A program made the position numbers and the translations under genes. A stretch of 64,000 bases of DNA, from NCBI GenBank assembly GCA_900470285.1, contig UCAG01000002.1:1-64000 (forward strand), read 5' to 3'. Below the pieces are notes generated by a model. It did no database searches, was not told the origin of the DNA, and worked only from the letters and a program-made list of their open reading frames with translations. Origin of the DNA: Hyphomicrobiales bacterium (GTDB lineage: Bacteria; Pseudomonadota; Alphaproteobacteria; Rhizobiales; Rhizobiaceae). Of this stretch, positions 43,790 through 52,954 are shown in pieces (within the stretch, counting starts at the first letter, position 1; every line of letters starts with the position of its first letter).

Positions 43790-45067
43790 TCAGGCTGCAA
43801 ATTTCAGCAGTTTGATCGCGTCAAAATCCTGCACACCACCGCCGACACGCTTGGTGGTATAGAACAGCACATATGGCTTGGCAGAATACGGATCGCGCAG
43901 CACACGAATACCGATGCGATCAACAATCAGATAACCACGGGCAAAATCACCGAATGCTATCGGTGTGCTATCCGTGGCAATATCCGGCATATCTTCCGCT
44001 TCCACCAGACCAAAGCCCATAAAGGAAGCCTTCTGTCCAAGAGACGCCGGCGGCTGCCAGAGATAATTACCGTTGCTGTCTTTCAGCTTGCGCAGCGCAG
44101 ACTGGGTTTTACGGTTCATCATCCAATGGGCATTCTGGCGGTAGCCGGATTTCAGCGCATAGACGAGATCTATCAACAAATCAGACGAATTGGTTGCAGG
44201 CAGCGCACCGGCAACGCCCGTCTTCAGACAACCAAGTTTACCCCATGCCCATGACGCTTCATCAACCGTATCATAGGCCAAAAAACCATGAGGCTTGTTC
44301 ACACCATCGCCATTGATGAAGGCAGCGCTTTCCTGCTCGGCAAAAGCTGTTTCAACCTCGGCGGCAATCCACTGCTCCACATCCACCGCCGCATCATCCA
44401 GCAGGCTGCTCGTGGCTGCAGGCATGGCATAAATTTCCATGGTCGGAAATTGTAGTTCTGCCAGCTTGGCATTGGTGGTCTGCGGGCGTGTGCCCTCTTC
44501 ACCAACCCAGCCCGTACCAGGGCCGCTGATGGAAAACGGCTTTTTGAGTACCGCGCCGGAAACCTGTCGCACAGTTGCAAGACCACGCACCGGAGAAAGT
44601 GCGGCCAGACGTGTGCCGATTGCTGTTTCCAGTTCAGACGGCACAAGATAACCGCCGTCCGGCCCCGAGCCATAGGAATGCGCTTTCTGTTCAAGCCCGC
44701 GCAAAGCCTGCTCATCACCACGACGGGCATAATTGTCAAAAGCCTGTTTATGCTCCTGCACAATACCACCGAGCAGTGATCGTGTCTCACCACCAAGAGC
44801 AGGACGCGCCTGTTTCAGCACATATTGATCCAGCGCCGCCTTCTGCTCATCCATTGCTCGGTTGAGACGCTCCACCTTTTCAACGGTCAGAACATCCGCA
44901 CCGACATGTTTTTCAATCTGGGTCAGGCGCTCATCATTGGCCTGTTTAAAGCCCTCAAAGGCCTGCATGAACTCACCAAAAGCCTGCCCGACTTCCTGCT
45001 GGCTGTTCAGCGCCTTAATCTCCAGCACCTGTGTTTGCGCTGCTGTTGCTTTATGTTTGATCGTCAT
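43790..45067 (-). CDS. GTA g5: major capsid protein (HK97 fold)
   Basis: 425 aa from the ATG at 45067 (AGGA upstream); the upstream extension is not conserved in type. The N-terminal helical scaffold or delta region (about residues 1-105) is rich in Gln/Glu/Lys and would be removed by the g4 protease. The HK97-like body starts near SYGSGPDGGYLVPSELET and continues with FPTMEIYAMPAATSSLLDDAAVDVEQWIAAEVETAFAEQE, AFINGDGVNKPHGFL and FYTTKRVGGGVQDFDAIKLLK. It forms the small GTA head. Confidence 0.95.
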   Translation of the reverse strand: MTIKHKATAAQTQVLEIKALNSQQEVGQAFGEFMQAFEGFKQANDERLTQIEKHVGADVLTVEKVERLNRAMDEQKAALDQYVLKQARPALGGETRSLLGGIVQEHKQAFDNYARRGDEQALRGLEQKAHSYGSGPDGGYLVPSELETAIGTRLAALSPVRGLATVRQVSGAVLKKPFSISGPGTGWVGEEGTRPQTTNAKLAELQFPTMEIYAMPAATSSLLDDAAVDVEQWIAAEVETAFAEQESAAFINGDGVNKPHGFLAYDTVDEASWAWGKLGCLKTGVAGALPATNSSDLLIDLVYALKSGYRQNAHWMMNRKTQSALRKLKDSNGNYLWQPPASLGQKASFMGFGLVEAEDMPDIATDSTPIAFGDFARGYLIVDRIGIRVLRDPYSAKPYVLFYTTKRVGGGVQDFDAIKLLKFAA

Positions 45068-45124
45068 TTCCTGTCCCTTCGGGCTTGGTGTAAAAAGACG
45101 GTACAAACCGACCGGACGGAGGTT

Positions 45125-45628
45125 TCAAAAAGAAGTTTGCGTTTTCAGACAGGCCGCCGCATGGCGGATAATCTGCGCGGAACTCATGTCATCGTGATTC
45201 TTGCTCTGCACCGGATGAACCCGCGCCTGCGGCAACATCGGAAAAGTCACGAGCGAGATTTCCCAAAGCTCGGCTTCCAGAATATGCCGCTTTCCCGTGG
45301 AGGCTGACTTCTTGCTGCGAATAGCGCGAAAGCCAATCGACAAGCCATCCAGCGCCCCTTCGGATATCAGCTGCCAAGCTTCATCGGCACGCGCCACACC
45401 TTGCGTTAACTGCCCCTCAACATAAAGACCGCGCTGATCCTCAGCGACTTTTGTCCAGATGCCGATGGGATTGTCGGCCTGATGCTGCCAGAGCATCGGC
45501 ACACCAGCGCCACGCTGCAGAGACTTGGTAAAAGCACCGCGCTCAATAATATCGCCGCTGAGATCAGTGAGCGAGAACAGGCTGGCATAACCGCTGAAAC
45601 ATAAGGACTGCTCTGCCTTAGCCTTCAT
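45125..45628 (-). CDS. GTA g4: HK97-family prohead protease
   Basis: 167 aa from the ATG at 45628; longer ORFs lie in g3.5. The family pattern is FSGYASLFSLTDLSGDIIERGAF, then the catalytic His in PMLWQHQADNPIG and the Ser in GALDGLSIGFRAI, followed by LEAELWEISLVTFPM. It cuts the capsid N-terminus during head maturation. It overlaps g3.5 by 11 bp. Confidence 0.94.
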   Translation of the reverse strand: MKAKAEQSLCFSGYASLFSLTDLSGDIIERGAFTKSLQRGAGVPMLWQHQADNPIGIWTKVAEDQRGLYVEGQLTQGVARADEAWQLISEGALDGLSIGFRAIRSKKSASTGKRHILEAELWEISLVTFPMLPQARVHPVQSKNHDDMSSAQIIRHAAACLKTQTSF

Positions 45629-45989
45629 CGCGCTCCCCCTCTTGCCGGACGGAACCACCAACCTGATTTTTCAGCCGGTCGGTAAAGCGTTTGAAAAAAC
45701 CGAGCGCTGTCCATGCGGCAAAGCTGGCAGCGGCAGACCCCATCAACATCAGCTCCGCCTGTCCAAGGCTGTTGCTCAATGTCAGGTGGTCTGCGATTTT
45801 AACGCCCGCTGCACCGCCAAAAATCATGCCGCACATAAGGCCAACCGCGAAACGGATTGCCGCCTCGCGTTTGCCCTTTGGCAGCATATAGGCCAGCGAA
45901 ACGGCCGAGCCGCTCACCGCGCCGGTAATTTTGGCAAGCCATATCCATTGTTCCTGAGTGAGTACGTCCGGCTGGTTGAAGAGGTTCAT
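45618..45989 (-). CDS. GTA g3.5: small membrane protein (DUF6107-like)
   Basis: 123 aa with about three hydrophobic helices (GAVSGSAVSLAYMLP, FAVGLMCGMIFGGAAG, LMLMGSAAASFAAWTALGFF) and a charged C-terminus. The small gene between portal and protease is a standard part of RcGTA-like clusters; its role is not known, although holin-like or inner-head roles have been considered. The ATG overlaps the portal stop (ATGA). Confidence 0.85.
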   Translation of the reverse strand: MNLFNQPDVLTQEQWIWLAKITGAVSGSAVSLAYMLPKGKREAAIRFAVGLMCGMIFGGAAGVKIADHLTLSNSLGQAELMLMGSAAASFAAWTALGFFKRFTDRLKNQVGGSVRQEGERDEG

Positions 45990-47197
45990 AGCACTCCTCC
46001 TTCCGGTTCAGAAGAATAGCCAACGGCCTGACGTTTTTCCGCATCGCTCAGGAAGTCCGCCGCACCAATGCGCCGCCACAGTGCCTCGCGCTCTTCTGCC
46101 AATCCGTCAATCCGGTCGTGATCATGCTCCAGACGCAGATCGGAGCCATATTGCGGGCAAAGCCAGTTGCTCAAAGCCTGCGCAGTGCGGGTCAGCAGCG
46201 GCAGAATGGTCAACCGATAAAAAGCACGATTGGCCTCGGCATAATTGGCATAGGTGTTATCACCGGGAATGCCGAGCAGCATCGACGGCACGCCAAAAGC
46301 CAGCGCAATTTCCCGGCTCGCAACATGTTTGGCCTCAATGAAATCCATATCTTTGGGCGACAGTCCCATGGCTTTCCAGTCCAGCCCGCCTTCCAGAAGC
46401 AGCGGCCTTCCTGCACCACCGGCACCGGTATAGCCCTCCTCCAGCTCGGTCTTCAGCCGGTCAAACTGCTCTTCGCTTAAATTACCGCCATCTTTCGGCG
46501 CATAGACCAGCGCACCGGAAGGCCGCGCAGAATTATCAAGCAGCGCCTTGTTCCAAGCCGCCGTGGCATTGTGAATATCCAGTGCCATAGAAGCGGCTTC
46601 CAAAGGTGGAAAACCGTAATGATCGTCCAGTGGATGAAACAACCGCAAATGCAGCGCCCGCGTAGACAACCCCGTATCGGAACCAAAATTCAGGCTGATA
46701 CGGCGGCTGGTGGTATTATTGCGATAGAGCAAAGTCTGCGGCCAGCCATTACTGTCGCTCTCGATCGTCACACGCTCGGGGCGCAGCAAATGCAGTTCCT
46801 TCGGCTGCCCGTCATAATCCAGCCGCTCGATATAGGCATTGCCGGATAGCAGCAGATGCCCGTAAAGCTGCTCGAAAAAGCCGGAGCCGCAAGCTCCTTC
46901 ATGGGGAGCACGCAGCAAATTCAACAGCGGATGATCTTCAAGCTCCGTCTCACCCTGATAGAGCAGCAGCGGTACATTGGCCGCAGCATCGCTGATCATT
47001 TTCACACAGCGATGCACAATCGGATTACACATGAAACCCTGCTGCGACAGCGCCATATAATTGCGGTTTGTCCAGCGTGCCTGCGCATCCATATGCAGCG
47101 CGACAAAACCCTGCTGCATTTTTACAGAAGGCACCTGTGCGCTTTTCTGCTCCTGCGTTTGGGCAGCACTATGCCGCCACGGCCATTTCCAAGCCAT
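45986..47197 (-). CDS. GTA g3: phage portal protein
   Basis: 403 aa from the ATG at 47197, five bases after GAGGTG; the GTG at 47203 lies on that site. HK97-type portal pattern: NPIVHRCVKMISDAAANVPLLLY, SGNAYIERLDYDGQPKELHLLRPERV, then SAGALVY-type and LEGGLDWKAMGLSPKDMDFIEAKHVASREIALAFGVP. It forms the dodecameric ring through which DNA enters. Confidence 0.95.
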   Translation of the reverse strand: MAWKWPWRHSAAQTQEQKSAQVPSVKMQQGFVALHMDAQARWTNRNYMALSQQGFMCNPIVHRCVKMISDAAANVPLLLYQGETELEDHPLLNLLRAPHEGACGSGFFEQLYGHLLLSGNAYIERLDYDGQPKELHLLRPERVTIESDSNGWPQTLLYRNNTTSRRISLNFGSDTGLSTRALHLRLFHPLDDHYGFPPLEAASMALDIHNATAAWNKALLDNSARPSGALVYAPKDGGNLSEEQFDRLKTELEEGYTGAGGAGRPLLLEGGLDWKAMGLSPKDMDFIEAKHVASREIALAFGVPSMLLGIPGDNTYANYAEANRAFYRLTILPLLTRTAQALSNWLCPQYGSDLRLEHDHDRIDGLAEEREALWRRIGAADFLSDAEKRQAVGYSSEPEGGVL

Positions 47198-47227
47198 GTT
47201 CACCTCACTCGACCTTAATTATGAAAT

Positions 47228-48559
47228 TTATCGAAGCTGCCGGATTCTCGGCTTATGCGTGTCCTGAAGCAAAAGCGTGTGCAGTGCCCAGACCAGCGCA
47301 TCCATTCTGTCTGGCGATCGCCCTGATGACAGCCCATTCACGGCGAAATCACACATCTCATCTTCCAGTTCAGGGAAGCGGCGTGCATGACGAATACGCC
47401 CCTGCTCATAGAGTGCTGCCACCGGCTCGGCGCGCAGATATTTGCCTCGCTGCGCCCGTGCTGCCTTCACAGCAACGGATGCATCCTGCGCATGAATCAC
47501 CGCCATCACCATATCACCGCCCTGATTGACCTCTGCCACCACCAGATCAGCCTGATAGCGATGGTAGAATTGCACAATCTGCGCAGCCCATTGATGCGGC
47601 TTCACGCCTTGCAATGTTGCGTCATCCAGCACCCAGGCCAAACCATCCGCATCCAGTCCGGCGACGATAATACCGCAGGCATCAGAATTCTTGGTTGAAG
47701 TTGCAGGCGGATCAACCGCAATGACAATGCGCTGCAATTCCGGCACTTGCGGATCATGTAGCGTCTCCAATTGCTCCCGCGACCATAGCGCATCTTCACG
47801 GTCTGCAATCAGAATACCATCCAGTTCCTGCCGCCCCAAAGCCGTACCCGCATAACGCTGCTGCATGGCTAACAAAAAAGCCGGTGCCAGATGCGCCGCA
47901 TTTTCATCCGTGCGCATATGGGTCATGATCGTTGCCGGATCACTCAACAGATCGCGCAACAGAGCCTGCATTTTCGGTGTAGTCGTCACCACCTGTCGCG
48001 GGTTATCTCCCAGCCGTAAGCCGAATTGCAGCATATCCCATGTCTGTTGCGGATTTTTCCATTTCGCCAGTTCATCACACCACGCAGCAGAAAATTGCGG
48101 CCCGCGCAAACTGTCAGGGTCTTCTGACGAATAGAACGAAGCCACCGCCCCGCTTTCCCAGACCAATCTGCGCCGTGTCGTTTCCAGCCTCGGCCTTTGC
48201 AAACGTGATACCGAGAGAATACCCGAAGGCCCTTCAACCATTACCTCGCGTACATCGGCGAGCGTCTCCCCCACCAAAGCAATATTACCGCAAGCTTTAT
48301 CACTAAAAGGCGCGAGCCCCTGCGCCATACCACTGATCCACTCCGCTCCGGCACGGGTTTTGCCGGAACCACGCCCGCCCATAATCACCCAGCTGCGCCA
48401 GTCATTACGCGGGAAAACCGGAAGCTGCGCCAACCGCCCCTGAAACAGCCATTCTTTACTGGTTGCAACAATGGTCTGCTCATCAACACCGGCAGCAATT
48501 AGCAAATCAAGCAGTTCGGAGTTCGGTAATTCTGGCGCTGATGATGCTGAGGGCTTCAC
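47228..48559 (-). CDS. GTA g2: large terminase subunit (TerL)
   Basis: 443 aa from the GTG at 48559: GGAGG lies six bases upstream, whereas an ATG two codons earlier would touch it. The ATPase has Walker A GGRGSGKT (residues 61-68) and a Walker B-like AAWCDELAKW; the nuclease domain has IVIAVDPPATSTKNSDACGIIVAGLD. It packages about one headful of host DNA in GTAs. It overlaps g1 by 53 bp. Confidence 0.95.
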   Translation of the reverse strand: MKPSASSAPELPNSELLDLLIAAGVDEQTIVATSKEWLFQGRLAQLPVFPRNDWRSWVIMGGRGSGKTRAGAEWISGMAQGLAPFSDKACGNIALVGETLADVREVMVEGPSGILSVSRLQRPRLETTRRRLVWESGAVASFYSSEDPDSLRGPQFSAAWCDELAKWKNPQQTWDMLQFGLRLGDNPRQVVTTTPKMQALLRDLLSDPATIMTHMRTDENAAHLAPAFLLAMQQRYAGTALGRQELDGILIADREDALWSREQLETLHDPQVPELQRIVIAVDPPATSTKNSDACGIIVAGLDADGLAWVLDDATLQGVKPHQWAAQIVQFYHRYQADLVVAEVNQGGDMVMAVIHAQDASVAVKAARAQRGKYLRAEPVAALYEQGRIRHARRFPELEDEMCDFAVNGLSSGRSPDRMDALVWALHTLLLQDTHKPRIRQLR

Positions 48560-48986
48560 GCACATCCTCCGGCTTCACACCGCCTGTCTCATTGCCTTGT
48601 TCCGGCTGGCTTCCTGTCTGCTCTGCCCGCGTTTCCTTGGACAATTCGCTGATACTCTTCACCGCCTTTGCCAGCGACGCCAAAGCTTCAACCGCATTCT
48701 TTTCCGGCAGGCCATCGGCTTTGGAGAAGTTTTGCAATTCCGTATTAATTTTAATCAGCAGGTCTTCGATGTCGAGTTGCGGCAAACCACTCGCATTGCT
48801 GTCCAGCCCTGCCTTTTTCAACCGCCTGAAGTAGATGTCCGGTTGTATCCTCAGCAGAAAAGCCATGTCCTGTCCGGCAATCCGGTAGCGCCGCTGCAGC
48901 CGATGAACAGCCTGCAAACGCTCATGAGCCGCATTATATTGCGGCTTAGTCGTCTCTCTGTTTTCTGGCCCGATATTTTTTGGCAT
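48507..48986 (-). CDS. GTA g1: small terminase-like protein (TerS)
   Basis: 159 aa from the ATG at 48986 (a GTG at 48995 is possible). The N-terminal half is basic and helical (AAHERLQAVHRLQRRYRIAGQDMAFLLRIQPDIYFRRLKKAGLD), consistent with a DNA-binding segment; the C-terminal part is helical and acidic and ends in REALSIISARITELRTA. RcGTA gp1 is a TerS with little sequence preference that suits random DNA packaging. Its position before TerL and the overlap support the call; the sequence family itself is weakly conserved. Confidence 0.75.
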   Translation of the reverse strand: MPKNIGPENRETTKPQYNAAHERLQAVHRLQRRYRIAGQDMAFLLRIQPDIYFRRLKKAGLDSNASGLPQLDIEDLLIKINTELQNFSKADGLPEKNAVEALASLAKAVKSISELSKETRAEQTGSQPEQGNETGGVKPEDVREALSIISARITELRTA

Positions 48987-49363
48987 CGATTGCACCGATT
49001 CCGCTTTTTTCCAAACGCATAACCGGCTTCAGAACTTCAAAACAAAAAAGCGCAGCACCGAATGCCACGCCCTATCAAATTCTATTGAATTGTCTCAGCC
49101 ACACTTCTCTGACTGTATAGAAAACCTACTGCAACACCGTGACGCCGTCAAGGATAAAATTCCTATTTTTCTGCTTTCACAGGTGATTTCTTCACATTCA
49201 ATTTTACCGAAATATTTATCGCATTGAGATAATAGCTTTATTCGTTAAGCATAATTTTAAACCCTTCATTGGCACTTCTGCTTTATTGGCCATTCATAAG
49301 GATGTGCTAGAATGGGACATTATCGCCCCTCTTTCAGCGAGCAAAACAGGTTATTTTTCGGTT
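48987..49363. promoter_or_regulatory. Divergent intergenic region with the presumed GTA promoter
   Basis: This is the only substantial gap upstream of g1 and so the presumed start of the GTA transcript, as well as the promoter of the penicillin-binding protein gene. It is A+T-rich near the PBP side. A TTAA-N8-TTAA pair (49245-49260) is one base off the CtrA spacing and is not claimed. No terminator or second ORF is seen. Confidence 0.5.
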
Positions 49364-51535
49364 ATGAGCAAACAGACTGACAAAAATGACCAGACCAGAA
49401 AAACGCGCCGCCTGACCCGCAGCCCGTTTTTGATGGCTATTGATGCCTGGCTGGATAGCAGCCTGTATAGATTGCGCTCACATTTTGTTACGTTCTGGGA
49501 AGCCGCCACTATATTTTCCCGCAAATTTCGCGTGCGCGGCTGGAAACGGCTTTTTGTAGAAATTGCCGATGAGGGTTTTACGTTTGGCGTTCTCGGCAGC
49601 GTTGTTCTGCTTGCTCTGGCCATGCCTGCTTTCGAGGAAACCAAGAAAGACTGGCGCGCGCAAGACGATTACGCCGTCACTTTTCTCGATCGCTATGGCA
49701 ATGAAATCGGCCAGCGCGGCATCATGCATCGTGATGCAGTACCCATCGCTGAATTGCCGGATCATGTCATCAAAGCCATTCTGGCAACCGAAGACCGCCG
49801 TTTTTATGAACATATCGGCATCGATTTCTGGGGCTTAAGCCGCGCGCTCACCCAGAATATGCGCGCCAATGGTGTGGTTCAGGGCGGCTCCACCCTGTCT
49901 CAGCAGCTGGCGAAAAACCTGTTTCTCTCCAATGAAAGAACACTGAAACGCAAAATCAATGAGGCCTTTCTTGCACTCTGGCTGGAAGCCAATTTAAGCA
50001 AAACGGAAATCCTGCAGCTCTATCTCGACCGCGCTTATATGGGTGGCGGCACCTTCGGCATTGCAGCGGCTTCCGAATTTTACTTTGGTAAAAATGTCAA
50101 AGATGTTTCTCTGGCAGAAGCAGCAATGCTGGCTGGTCTTTTCAAAGCTCCGGCGAAATATGCCCCGCATGTCAATCTGCCCGCCGCCCGTGCGCGCGCT
50201 AATGTTGTTCTGTCCAATCTGGCTGATGCAGGCTTTATGAGCGAAGGCCAACTGGCCTATGCACGGCGCAATCCTGCCAGTGTTGTTGACCGCGCAAAGG
50301 GTGAAAATCCCGACTATTTTCTGGACTGGGCTTTTGACGAGGTGAAAAAAATCACACGTACCATCCCGCAGCATAATCTGGTGGTGCGCACCACATTGGA
50401 TCGCAATATCCAGAAAGCTGCCGAAGATGCGATTGAATTTCACCTGCGCCAGTATGGTGCCGAATATAAGGTAACTGAAGCAGCTACCGTAGTGATCGCC
50501 GATGACGGCTCGGTGCGGGCAATTGTCGGCGGGCGCGATTATGGTGAAAGCCAGTTCAACCGCGCAACCAAGGCGCTCCGTCAGGCCGGCTCTTCCTTCA
50601 AACCCTATGTCTATGCCGTTGCTATGGAAAAGGGTTTGACCCCGAATACGATCGTCTCCGATGCGCCGGTTGCATGGGGCAACTGGATGCCGCGCAATTA
50701 CGGCCGCTCTTTTGCTGGCCGTGTCGATCTCGCAACCGCTCTGGTCAAATCCTATAATACGGTGCCGGTGCGCCTTGCCAAAGACTACCTGACAACAAAG
50801 CCGATTGTAGCACTCACCAAAGCGATGGGCATTGAATCAGAAATCTCCGATCACAAAACCATGGTGCTTGGCACATCCGGCATGACAGTGATGGATCAGG
50901 CCACCGGATTCAGCGTTTTTGCCAATGGTGGCTTTGCAGGCATGCGTCACGGTATTGTACAAGTTTCCGATCCGGCGGGTAAAATTCTCTGGGACTTTAA
51001 GCGGGATACACCGGAGCCAAAGCGTGTGCTGTCTGAAAAGGCTGCCTCTGAAATGAATTCCATGCTGGTGCAAGTGCCGGAGCGCGGCACGGCGAGACGT
51101 GCAGCTTTGCCAATGACACGGGTTGCAGGCAAAACCGGTACCACCCAGAGCTATCGTGATGCATGGTTTGTCGGTTATACCGGCAATTACACGGCGGCCG
51201 TCTGGTTCGGCAATGACAGTTATGCACCGATGAATAATCTGACCGGCGGTATTATCCCTGCCATGACATGGCAGATGATGATGATGCAGGCGCATCAGAA
51301 TATTGACCTGAAACCAATCCCGGGCATCAGCAATCCGTTCCCGAAACCGGCACAGCCAGCTGATCCGAAACTGGTAGCACAAAGCAGCGGCGCCGGTGAG
51401 AAACTGCCAAACACAGTTCCGGATTATCCGCGTGTTCTGTCCTCGGAAACGACACGCTTTATGCGCAGTCTGAACGAAAAATTCCGCACCTATGAAACAC
51501 CGCAGCGGATTCGCACGACTTTATCGTCACTCTGA
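49364..51535 (+). CDS. Class A penicillin-binding protein (PBP1-type, bifunctional)
   Basis: 723 aa from the ATG at 49364. A cytoplasmic basic N-terminus is followed by one membrane helix (about residues 66-86). The glycosyltransferase-51 domain has ATEDRRFYEHIGID, GGSTLSQQLAKNLFLS and RKINEAFLALWLE. The transpeptidase domain has the three active-site motifs: SSFK (AGSSFKPYVYAVAM), S-Y-N (LVKSYNTVPVRL) and KTG (AGKTGTTQSYRDAWFVGY). It polymerises and cross-links peptidoglycan at the inner membrane. It is divergent from the GTA cluster. Confidence 0.95.
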   Translation: MSKQTDKNDQTRKTRRLTRSPFLMAIDAWLDSSLYRLRSHFVTFWEAATIFSRKFRVRGWKRLFVEIADEGFTFGVLGSVVLLALAMPAFEETKKDWRAQDDYAVTFLDRYGNEIGQRGIMHRDAVPIAELPDHVIKAILATEDRRFYEHIGIDFWGLSRALTQNMRANGVVQGGSTLSQQLAKNLFLSNERTLKRKINEAFLALWLEANLSKTEILQLYLDRAYMGGGTFGIAAASEFYFGKNVKDVSLAEAAMLAGLFKAPAKYAPHVNLPAARARANVVLSNLADAGFMSEGQLAYARRNPASVVDRAKGENPDYFLDWAFDEVKKITRTIPQHNLVVRTTLDRNIQKAAEDAIEFHLRQYGAEYKVTEAATVVIADDGSVRAIVGGRDYGESQFNRATKALRQAGSSFKPYVYAVAMEKGLTPNTIVSDAPVAWGNWMPRNYGRSFAGRVDLATALVKSYNTVPVRLAKDYLTTKPIVALTKAMGIESEISDHKTMVLGTSGMTVMDQATGFSVFANGGFAGMRHGIVQVSDPAGKILWDFKRDTPEPKRVLSEKAASEMNSMLVQVPERGTARRAALPMTRVAGKTGTTQSYRDAWFVGYTGNYTAAVWFGNDSYAPMNNLTGGIIPAMTWQMMMMQAHQNIDLKPIPGISNPFPKPAQPADPKLVAQSSGAGEKLPNTVPDYPRVLSSETTRFMRSLNEKFRTYETPQRIRTTLSSL

Positions 51536-51617
51536 TTCATTGAAATGAACCGGCCATTTAATCCGGTCACCTGATAATGACAGGCAATTTTAACCGGACG
51601 TGTTTTATAGATTCTCC

Positions 51618-52223
51618 ATGAGCAATTTAAGAACCATATTGCTGACAGTATTAACCTGCCTGATTGCTCTGGCGGGCGGCGCAGCCAGTGCGCTTTATGC
51701 TCTCAATAATTTTGAAGGTTTCAATCAGCTTACAATCGGACAATGGCATGCTTCGCCGCTCTATGGCAGCGCCGACGCTGATCCCTATGCCCGCGCGCAA
51801 CGTAGCCGCGCCGCATTGCTGCCGCTGGGCGCTGCCGAAGGGCAGCGTTTTGTTCTGAGACATGATGTGAATGGTGCAAAACTTGATCCACGCTGCACCT
51901 ATCATTTACAGGGCAAAGCCCCCGCCTCCCGTTTCTGGACGCTTTATGCCAGCGATTTGTACGACCTGCCCCTCGCGCAAAAGGAAGGGTTTCCACAGGA
52001 GCTGCATAGCCAGATGATCTGGTATCAGCATGACTCAAGTTTCCTCATCTCTGTCTCTCCCTCCGCACAATCGGGAAACTGGCTGGCGATTAATACATCG
52101 CGCCCCTATCAGCTGGTAATGACTCTGTATGATACCGATCTGGGTACATCCATTGGCTTTGAAAATCCGCAAATGCCGGTATTCTCTTTGGCAGAGGGCA
52201 GCTGCAAAGGAACCAGACGATGA
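51618..52223 (+). CDS. DUF1214 domain protein
   Basis: 201 aa from the ATG at 51618. It has an N-terminal membrane or signal helix (about residues 5-27) and a DUF1214 domain: RFVLRHDVNGAKLDPRCTYHLQGKAPASRFWTLYASD, then SFLISVSPSAQSGNWLAI and YQLVMTLYDTD. It is exported or anchored facing the periplasm. DUF1214 and DUF1254 often form one protein; here they are two coupled genes (ATGA). Function unknown. Confidence 0.88.
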   Translation: MSNLRTILLTVLTCLIALAGGAASALYALNNFEGFNQLTIGQWHASPLYGSADADPYARAQRSRAALLPLGAAEGQRFVLRHDVNGAKLDPRCTYHLQGKAPASRFWTLYASDLYDLPLAQKEGFPQELHSQMIWYQHDSSFLISVSPSAQSGNWLAINTSRPYQLVMTLYDTDLGTSIGFENPQMPVFSLAEGSCKGTRR

Positions 52224-52768
52224 GACATTCGCTGTTGCAGTTTCTCTATGCCATCACTCTCGGCCTCATCGGCGCTGCCATCGTTCATATTGCGATTATA
52301 TTGCTCGTGCCTGATGATGCTTCAGAAACCCTGTGGAAACGGGTGGAAGCACTTGGTCCCGCAGAAAGTTTTCACAGGCTGGAGGGCGCGAACTGGGCAA
52401 AGCGCCGAGATCCGCTAATGCGCAGTGCTGCATGCCGCTTTGATCTGACCAACGGACCGGTCCATATCAGCGCTGTCGGTAAAGTGCCGTTCTGGTCACT
52501 GGCAATTTATAATCATGCAGGCGATATCACTTTCAGCCTCAATGATCAGGTGTCACCAACCACCGATCTGCTGATTGTCTCACCTCTACAGAAAATCCTG
52601 CTCGAACAAAGCATTCCGCAGCAATTGGAACAATCGGTGCTTATCACCCAGTCCGTTAATGAAGCGATTGCAGTGCTAAGGGTCTTCGAGCCGGATGCGA
52701 CATGGCAAGATGAAGCTGGAGAATTTCTTAAATCTGCAGAATGCATGAGTGTTTCGATTGAGAATTAA
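52220..52768 (+). CDS. DUF1254 domain protein
   Basis: 182 aa. It has an N-terminal membrane helix (about residues 7-30) and a DUF1254 domain: RRDPLMRSAACRFDLTNGPVHISAVGKVPFWSLAIYNHAGDITFSLND. The start overlaps the DUF1214 gene stop by 4 bp. Both probably face the periplasm and may form a complex. Function unknown. Confidence 0.87.
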   Translation: MRHSLLQFLYAITLGLIGAAIVHIAIILLVPDDASETLWKRVEALGPAESFHRLEGANWAKRRDPLMRSAACRFDLTNGPVHISAVGKVPFWSLAIYNHAGDITFSLNDQVSPTTDLLIVSPLQKILLEQSIPQQLEQSVLITQSVNEAIAVLRVFEPDATWQDEAGEFLKSAECMSVSIEN

Positions 52769-52822
52769 AGATATCTGCGATGCCGTGTCTCCCGAAAAAT
52801 ATTTGATTTACAGGTCAGTAAA

Positions 52823-52858
52823 TTACCATCAACGCACCGATGGTTAATTCATTGCTAA
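52823..52858. promoter_or_regulatory. CtrA-like motif and TTACCATC dyad upstream of the DUF2336 gene
   Basis: TTAA (52844-52847)-N7-CTAA (52855-52858) matches the CtrA box with one mismatch. TTACCATC...GATGGTTAA forms an imperfect inverted repeat overlapping it. The site is about 100 bp before the start codon. Confidence 0.4.
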
Positions 52859-52954
52859 GTGTTCTCCCTTAAAGTGCAGAAAGCTCTCCTTATATTTTCA
52901 ACAGGGAGAGGTGTATTTTTGTCTGTGTTGTGTAGGCGTAAGGGGTAAATACGC

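Noticed and set aside
34870-48986. Ordinary temperate prophage
   Set aside because: No integrase, repressor, replication, lysis genes or att-like flanking repeats were seen, and the gene set and order follow RcGTA.
34870-48986. Bartonella-type GTA (BaGTA)
   Set aside because: The BaGTA locus has a different gene content and phage origin; the TIM-barrel tail protein and g3.5/g10.1 genes mark the RcGTA type.
49245-49260. CtrA box upstream of the PBP/GTA genes
   Set aside because: The TTAA halves are 8 bp apart, not 7, and the site lies much nearer the PBP gene.
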